Shown: positions 24,545-28,790 of the stretch, piece after piece | Numbering within the stretch: the first letter of the stretch is position 1 | Layout: the number at the start of each line of letters is the position of its first letter | NCBI GenBank assembly: GCA_005879655.1 | Contig: VBJK01000177.1 | Coordinates: 1-28,790 of the forward strand | DNA length: 28,790 bases | Direction: 5' to 3' | Origin: Chloroflexota bacterium | GTDB taxonomy: Bacteria > Chloroflexota > Ktedonobacteria > Ktedonobacterales > Ktedonobacteraceae | Notes under the pieces: generated by a model | Databases searched by the model: none | Seen by the model: only the letters and a program-made list of their open reading frames with translations | Told to the model about the DNA's origin: nothing | Made by a program: the position numbers and the translations under genes

Positions 24545-25957
24545 ATGGCATTAGCCACGCGTAGCGACGGCTTCCTGACGCTACTCAAAAAGAAAAACTT
24601 TTTACGCATCTGGCTGGCTCAACTTATTTCCATGACGAGCTTCAACGCTGCCAATTATGCTTTACTCGTCCTCATAGAGAATATCACCCACTCAACAACA
24701 TTAGTAGGACTTGCTATCATCAGCTTCAGCTTACCAGCCATACTTTTTGGTGCTCCGGCGGGCGTCTTTGTCGATCGCATGAACAAACGGCGTGTCCTAT
24801 GGGCTAGCAACTGTTTCCGTGCCCTTGCCACGCTCTTGTTTGTGCTCTTTCTGCTCTTTGACCGCAAGCTGCTTCTTCCTATCTACTTACTGACCTTTAT
24901 TATCTCAACCATTGGACAATTTTTTACTCCGGCGGAAGGGGCTGCCATCCCTATGCTGGTCAGCGAAGATGAATTGATGCCTGCCTTATCGCTCTTTAAT
25001 ATTACCTTCATGCTTGCTCAAGCATTGGGCTTCATCTTGCTGGCACCAATTGCCTTAGCCTTGCTTCCTACAATCAGTATTGCTAGTGTCATGATTGATG
25101 CAGTTGCTCAGCTTAATATCATAATTGCTCTGCTCTATCTGCTTTGTGCGGGCTTGATCGTCTTGATGCCATCTGATACGTTCGTGCAGAAATCGCCAGC
25201 TCGGCGCAGGACTGGCCCAGTGACGACAGAAACATTGGGGGTCATGAGCAATGTGTGGAGTGAAATTTACCAGGGCTGGAGCTTTGTACGGAGCAACAAA
25301 CCGCTCTTCTTAGCGGTGATTGAACTCTCGTTTGCGGGTGTGCTCTTATTAGTGATTGGGCAGCTAGCGACACCCATTGTGACGCATTTGTTAAGATTGC
25401 CCGCCAATGCCATGGCGTTTGTGTTTGCGCCAGCTGGTATCGGCCTGGTCTTAGGCTCAGTGCTCATGCCCGGCATCATAGAGCGTTTAGGCAAGTCTTA
25501 TGCGACCATGCTTGGTATCGCACTCTTAACTCTTGCCACCATGCTCTTACCCTTAACTACGCTATTAGCTCAACTGCTGAACCCCAAAGGGTGGAATCAC
25601 AATCCGCTTTTGCTCATCGGCATGGCATGTCTGATGTTTATTGCTGGCTTTGCCCTAGATTTCATCAATATCCCAGCGCAAACAGCTATGCAGGAACTGA
25701 CACCGGATTGGATTAAAGGGCGTGTGTTGGCCTTGCAAATGGTTCTTTACAATGCCTGCTCGATCCCCATCATCATCTTTATTGGAGCGGTTGCGGACCT
25801 CTTTGGTCTGGATCGTGTGCTCTATCTATTGTCAATTTCAGAATTGGCCTTTGGCATTTGGGGAATATATTATGAGCGCAAGCATGGTATAGGAATCCAT
25901 CCAGCAGAAATGCAAAAACAACAAGATGAGAAGGAATCAGACAAAATTACATCATAA
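24545..25957 (+). CDS. Major facilitator superfamily transporter
   Basis: About 470 residues with 12 predicted hydrophobic segments in two sets of six and a central charged loop (about 220-250, QKSPARRRTGPVTTE). The loop after helix 2 reads GAPAGVFVDRMNKRRVLW, the MFS motif A (GxxxDRxxRR). The N-terminus LLKKKNFLRIWLAQLIS is typical of the MFS_3/enterobactin-exporter-like group of multidrug or metabolite exporters. The ATG at 24545 is chosen because AAGGA ends 9 bases before it; the ATG at 24536 overlaps that site. Substrate unknown. The stop lies in a perfect palindrome, ATAAACG-CGTTTAT (25954-25967). Confidence 0.88.
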   Translation: MALATRSDGFLTLLKKKNFLRIWLAQLISMTSFNAANYALLVLIENITHSTTLVGLAIISFSLPAILFGAPAGVFVDRMNKRRVLWASNCFRALATLLFVLFLLFDRKLLLPIYLLTFIISTIGQFFTPAEGAAIPMLVSEDELMPALSLFNITFMLAQALGFILLAPIALALLPTISIASVMIDAVAQLNIIIALLYLLCAGLIVLMPSDTFVQKSPARRRTGPVTTETLGVMSNVWSEIYQGWSFVRSNKPLFLAVIELSFAGVLLLVIGQLATPIVTHLLRLPANAMAFVFAPAGIGLVLGSVLMPGIIERLGKSYATMLGIALLTLATMLLPLTTLLAQLLNPKGWNHNPLLLIGMACLMFIAGFALDFINIPAQTAMQELTPDWIKGRVLALQMVLYNACSIPIIIFIGAVADLFGLDRVLYLLSISELAFGIWGIYYERKHGIGIHPAEMQKQQDEKESDKITS

Positions 25958-25972
25958 ACGCGTTTATCAGTA

Positions 25973-26012
25973 TTGACTGAAACGTAGATTAGCGTTTACA
26001 ATAGATGTAAAC
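25973..26012 (+). promoter_or_regulatory. Sigma-70 promoter overlapped by a perfect 19-bp palindromic operator-like site
   Basis: TTGACT (25973-25978) and TACAAT (25997-26002) are 18 bp apart. The -10 lies inside GTTTACA-ATAGA-TGTAAAC (25994-26012), an inverted repeat with perfect 7-bp arms and a 5-bp centre. A repressor dimer bound here would block the promoter. The transcript would start near 26010, about 35 bp before the metallopeptidase-like gene. Confidence 0.65.
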
Positions 26013-26044
26013 AAAAGTCATGTAGTAGAGAGCACAGAATTTCT

Positions 26045-26872
26045 ATGTACTCAGATACAAAAATTATGGCACAGATTGCGCCTTATCAACCCTTCCTTAT
26101 TATTGGTGCTGTGTTCGTGCTCTTCATCTTGCTGCGTGCCACACGTCGAGGGCTACGACAACGCGTCAATGAAATTGGCTATTGGTTCATGGGTGAGGAG
26201 CATGGCTGGAAAATCTGGTTCTGGCTCAATGCCCCAGGAGTGATCTTGCACGAACTAAGCCATGCCATAGCGATACTCCTGTTTTTCCCCTTTGGTTTTC
26301 GTATCACCAACATTTCTTTTTTCCATATAAAACCGAATGTGCAGCGAGATACAAGAGGTCGCCGTATTCAGAACGTTGGCCGCCAGTCGTTGCAACTCGG
26401 TGAAGTAGAATATAAGCGTCCAAAAGATACGATTATGAGTAAGATTGGGGATGGCTTTAGTGGTATTGCACCCCTCTTTGGCGGCATCGCTATCTTTGCT
26501 CTGCTCTACTGGGCTGGGACTGGCTATAATCTCTGGGATCTGCCATTCGACGCCCAGCTCCACATCCAGCTGCTACGTCCCGGCTGGCCCTGGTGGACCT
26601 TGATCTTTGTCCCTTACTTGATCCTGACTGTCACCTCAGAACTGTGGCCCAGTCGTCAGGATTGGCGTGGTGCTCGCTGGCTTGTTGGCGTCGTCATAGC
26701 TATTATTGCATGTTTCGTCGTAGCTCTTTGGTATTTTCATCACTTAAATGATCTGCTCATTGTTAGTACATCTGCGGCCTCACATATCAATTTTGCCTTG
26801 CTGATCTTGCTTGGGCTAGACATCGTTTTTCTTATCATTGCGGAGTTGGTTGTGCGAGCGGCACGGCGCTAA
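26045..26872 (+). CDS. M50-like integral membrane zinc metallopeptidase (putative)
   Basis: A 275-residue protein with about five or six hydrophobic helices. One helix carries GVILHELSHAIAILLFF, an HExxH zinc motif inside a membrane segment as in the site-2 protease (M50) group. The second motif of M50 (NPxxD in classic members) may be replaced by WPSRQDW near residue 205. A loop after helix 2 has a RRIQNVGRQSLQLGEVEY stretch. Related small membrane proteins occur in Chloroflexi and cyanobacteria; substrates are unknown. The ATG at 26045 has a weak ribosome site, and a second ATG (MAQIAP) lies 8 codons on. It is probably transcribed alone, from the palindrome-overlapped promoter. Confidence 0.7.
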   Translation: MYSDTKIMAQIAPYQPFLIIGAVFVLFILLRATRRGLRQRVNEIGYWFMGEEHGWKIWFWLNAPGVILHELSHAIAILLFFPFGFRITNISFFHIKPNVQRDTRGRRIQNVGRQSLQLGEVEYKRPKDTIMSKIGDGFSGIAPLFGGIAIFALLYWAGTGYNLWDLPFDAQLHIQLLRPGWPWWTLIFVPYLILTVTSELWPSRQDWRGARWLVGVVIAIIACFVVALWYFHHLNDLLIVSTSAASHINFALLILLGLDIVFLIIAELVVRAARR

Positions 26873-27351
26873 TCACGAATTTCGCATAGTAAAGAGGAAC
26901 TTGTTAGACGAATTACACATTTTCATTCATTTCCACTCATTTATTGACCTGAAAATGTCCTAGAGCAAGAGATATATGCCTCAAAATATTCTCAATGAGA
27001 AAACATATTGCTCAATATATTCTCAAAAAAAGCATATATTCCTAAAAATTTCATCAGAACTTCGGGATATCTGTGCATATTGACTATAATATATGGCCTG
27101 ATTTCTGGTAAATTGACGCTACTATGAGAGGCAGAAAGTGAATATACTTGCTAATACACATCACATCAATGTTGATGCCCCAATGTCGCGCGGAAGTAAT
27201 GTAAATGAGCTTCGTTGACGATCTCCTCTTTCTTCGATGCTGAGTGATAGTTCTTGATTAGCTGTCTTGTTAGAAACAGCATGTCTAGTCATTCTCCTGT
27301 TAGGGAAGAACGTACTGACAGAAGAATGATATTGAAGATTGGTAAAAACAG
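26873..27351. other. 479-bp AT-rich leader upstream of the ammonium transporter gene
   Basis: No confident gene. ATATTCTCAA occurs at 26986-26995 and 27017-27026, with a variant ATATTCCTAA at 27036-27045. The first copy is part of a perfect palindrome TTCTCA-A-TGAGAA (26989-27001). A TATAAT lies at 27085-27090 without a clear -35. This arrangement looks like a regulator-binding region with an unusually long leader of about 250 bases. A 26-codon frame (27138-27218) lies inside it. Confidence 0.4.
27138..27218 (+). CDS. Possible 26-residue small ORF in the amt leader
   Basis: A GTG at 27138, preceded at 6 bases by GAGAGG, opens a frame of 26 codons ending in TGA: MNILANTHHINVDAPMSRGS followed by NVNELR. 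It lies between the candidate TATAAT and amt. It could be a leader peptide or chance. There is no homology I recognise. Confidence 0.2.
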   Translation: MNILANTHHINVDAPMSRGSNVNELR

Positions 27352-28740
27352 ATGGAAACAGTCGAGACAGTAGAACAGCAGTCCAGCCACAAAATCACAG
27401 TGATGCATCGTGGCTTTTTCTTGCAAGTGATCATCTTGTTTGCCGTCGGAGCAATTATCAGCTATGCATCCATCTTTTTTGGGGGAGCATCGGCAGGGAA
27501 ATTTGATCCCAAGGCGATCAATGCAGGGGACACGGCATGGGTCCTCGCTGCTGCTGCTCTGGTGATGATTATGACGCCAGCGGTAGGCTTTTTCTACGGG
27601 GGCATGGTCACCAGCAAAAACGTGGTCAGCGTGATCAAACAATCCTTACTTATCCTTGGTATTGTCAGCATCCAATGGGTTGTGATTGGCTATAGCTTGG
27701 TCTTTGGCAAGGATCTTGGCGGAGTGATTGGTGGACTCAATTTCTTTGGACTCTTTGGTGTAGGCTACGCTCCGAATCCCGATTATGCAGGCACAATCCC
27801 ACAACTGGCTTTTATGGTCTTCCAAGCCATGTTTGCTATTATCACTCCCGCCCTTATTATTGGATCGTTTGTTGAGCGTATTCGCTTCCGTGTTCTGGTG
27901 CTCTTTGTTATCTTATGGTCAACATTGGTGTATGATCCTATTGCCCATTGGGTTTGGGGCATGGGTGGATGGTTGCATAACCTGGGGGCATTGGACTTCG
28001 CTGGAGGGACCGTTGTCCATATCAGTGCAGGATTTGCTGGTCTAGCTGCTGCCATTGTTATCGGCAGACGGCGCTCATATCAGCAAGGTCAAGCTATTGC
28101 CTCGAATAACGTCCCGTTTGTATTATTGGGGGCAGCGTTGCTCTGGTTTGGCTGGTTTGGCTTTAACGCTGGCAGTGCATTATCTGCTTCTCCACTGGCA
28201 GTGAGCGCATTTGTCGTTACAAATACCGCTGCTGCTGCTTGCGCACTCACCTGGATGATATTGAGTTGGGCCGAATACAGGAAACCCAGCGCGATGGCGA
28301 CAGCAACAGGAGCCGTGTGTGGATTAGTGGCGATTACCCCGGCTAGTGGTTTCGTTGGGCCAGTCGCAAGTATTGCTATCGGCATTATTGCAGGTATCGT
28401 GACCTATGTGATGCTGTTTTTCCGTAGTAAGCTCACGCGTATTGATGACACGCTTGATGTGTGGGCTGCTCATGGGATGGGTGGTCTCATTGGAGCTATC
28501 CTGACTGGATTCTTTGCTGAGAAGGCAATTAACAGTGCAGGCAATAACGGGTTACTCTTCGGCAATCCAGGGCAGTTGTGGACGCAGATTCTTGCGGTCG
28601 GCTCTACCTTGACCTATTCGTTTGTCGTCACCTTTATCTTACTGAAACTCCTGTCACCCTTGGGGCTTCGTGTTTCTGAGAAGGAGGAAGAAGAAGGGCT
28701 AGACTTGGCAGTGCATGGAGAAGAGGGTTATCGGTTGTAG
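27352..28740 (+). CDS. amt: Ammonium transporter, Amt family
   Basis: A complete 462-residue Amt channel for ammonium uptake. It has a 20-residue cytosolic-looking N-terminus, an extra first hydrophobic helix, then about 11 membrane segments. Motifs: DTAWVLAAAALVMIMTPAVGFFYGGM, ALIIGSFVERIRF, LDFAGGTVVHISAGFAGLAAA with the first pore His, WFGWFGFNAGSAL, and DVWAAHGMGGLIGAILTGFFA with the second pore His. The C-terminal cytosolic tail ends EEEEGLDLAVHGEEGYRL, the usual GLDxxxHGExGY signature that contacts PII proteins. No glnK gene is adjacent on the visible side; the 50 bases after the stop hold only a small hairpin TATCAG-TAG-CTGATA. Confidence 0.97.
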   Translation: METVETVEQQSSHKITVMHRGFFLQVIILFAVGAIISYASIFFGGASAGKFDPKAINAGDTAWVLAAAALVMIMTPAVGFFYGGMVTSKNVVSVIKQSLLILGIVSIQWVVIGYSLVFGKDLGGVIGGLNFFGLFGVGYAPNPDYAGTIPQLAFMVFQAMFAIITPALIIGSFVERIRFRVLVLFVILWSTLVYDPIAHWVWGMGGWLHNLGALDFAGGTVVHISAGFAGLAAAIVIGRRRSYQQGQAIASNNVPFVLLGAALLWFGWFGFNAGSALSASPLAVSAFVVTNTAAAACALTWMILSWAEYRKPSAMATATGAVCGLVAITPASGFVGPVASIAIGIIAGIVTYVMLFFRSKLTRIDDTLDVWAAHGMGGLIGAILTGFFAEKAINSAGNNGLLFGNPGQLWTQILAVGSTLTYSFVVTFILLKLLSPLGLRVSEKEEEEGLDLAVHGEEGYRL

Positions 28741-28790
28741 GCTATATCAGTAGCTGATAATACCTGATGTGGCGTTTGTTCAACATGACT

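Overview
The window reads as bacterial chromosome from a Chloroflexota-like organism, most probably a Ktedonobacteria relative. This is inference from gene content: PknB-type serine/threonine kinases, a lamin-tail surface protein, PIG-V and GT87-like membrane glycosyltransferases, a DUF951 protein, a MutY without the Nudix domain, and several GTG/TTG starts with good Shine-Dalgarno (SD) sites. I see no rRNA, tRNA, CRISPR array, phage gene or transposase.

Left arm (1-7295, all minus strand). In transcription order: a SAM methyltransferase; a small cysteine-containing protein coupled to mutY; a PIG-L deacetylase; a Ser/Thr kinase tightly coupled to folK; rsfS with a small membrane protein; a secreted, membrane-anchored lamin-tail protein; and the 5' part of a glcD-like FAD oxidase that runs off the left edge. 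Two non-coding inverted-repeat elements lie here: a 122-bp element with 11-bp perfect termini (4823-4944) and a 100-bp near-perfect inverted repeat (6432-6531).

Middle (7573-14572). An unknown protein, galT and a broken galK form a plus-strand Leloir-pathway cluster. It converges, 3 bp apart, on a minus-strand pseudokinase with a degenerate catalytic loop. Next come a broken GT87-like glycosyltransferase (plus) and an intact PIG-V-like mannosyltransferase (minus), which overlap tail to tail.

Right arm (14781-28740). A group-2-like sigma-70 factor (minus) is divergent from two tandem paralogous TPR proteins with an NTF2-like module. The second paralog carries an acidic insert and three perfect 33-bp hendecad repeats, and it is frameshifted near its end. 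Its 3' fragment overlaps rlmD by ATGA, and rlmD overlaps maf. Then follow an MscS channel, nadD, DUF951, an MFS transporter, an M50-like membrane metallopeptidase behind a palindromic operator-like site, and an Amt ammonium transporter behind a 479-bp AT-rich leader.

Most genes are housekeeping: folate, NAD, rRNA modification, ribosome silencing, base-excision repair and galactose use. The most unusual features are the pseudokinase, the acidic/hendecad TPR paralog, the two inverted-repeat elements, and a cluster of four small internal lesions (a kinase, galK, the GT87 gene and a TPR gene). Either decay is under way in this strain or the assembly has local errors. I did not find a clear new multi-gene defence or biosynthetic system.
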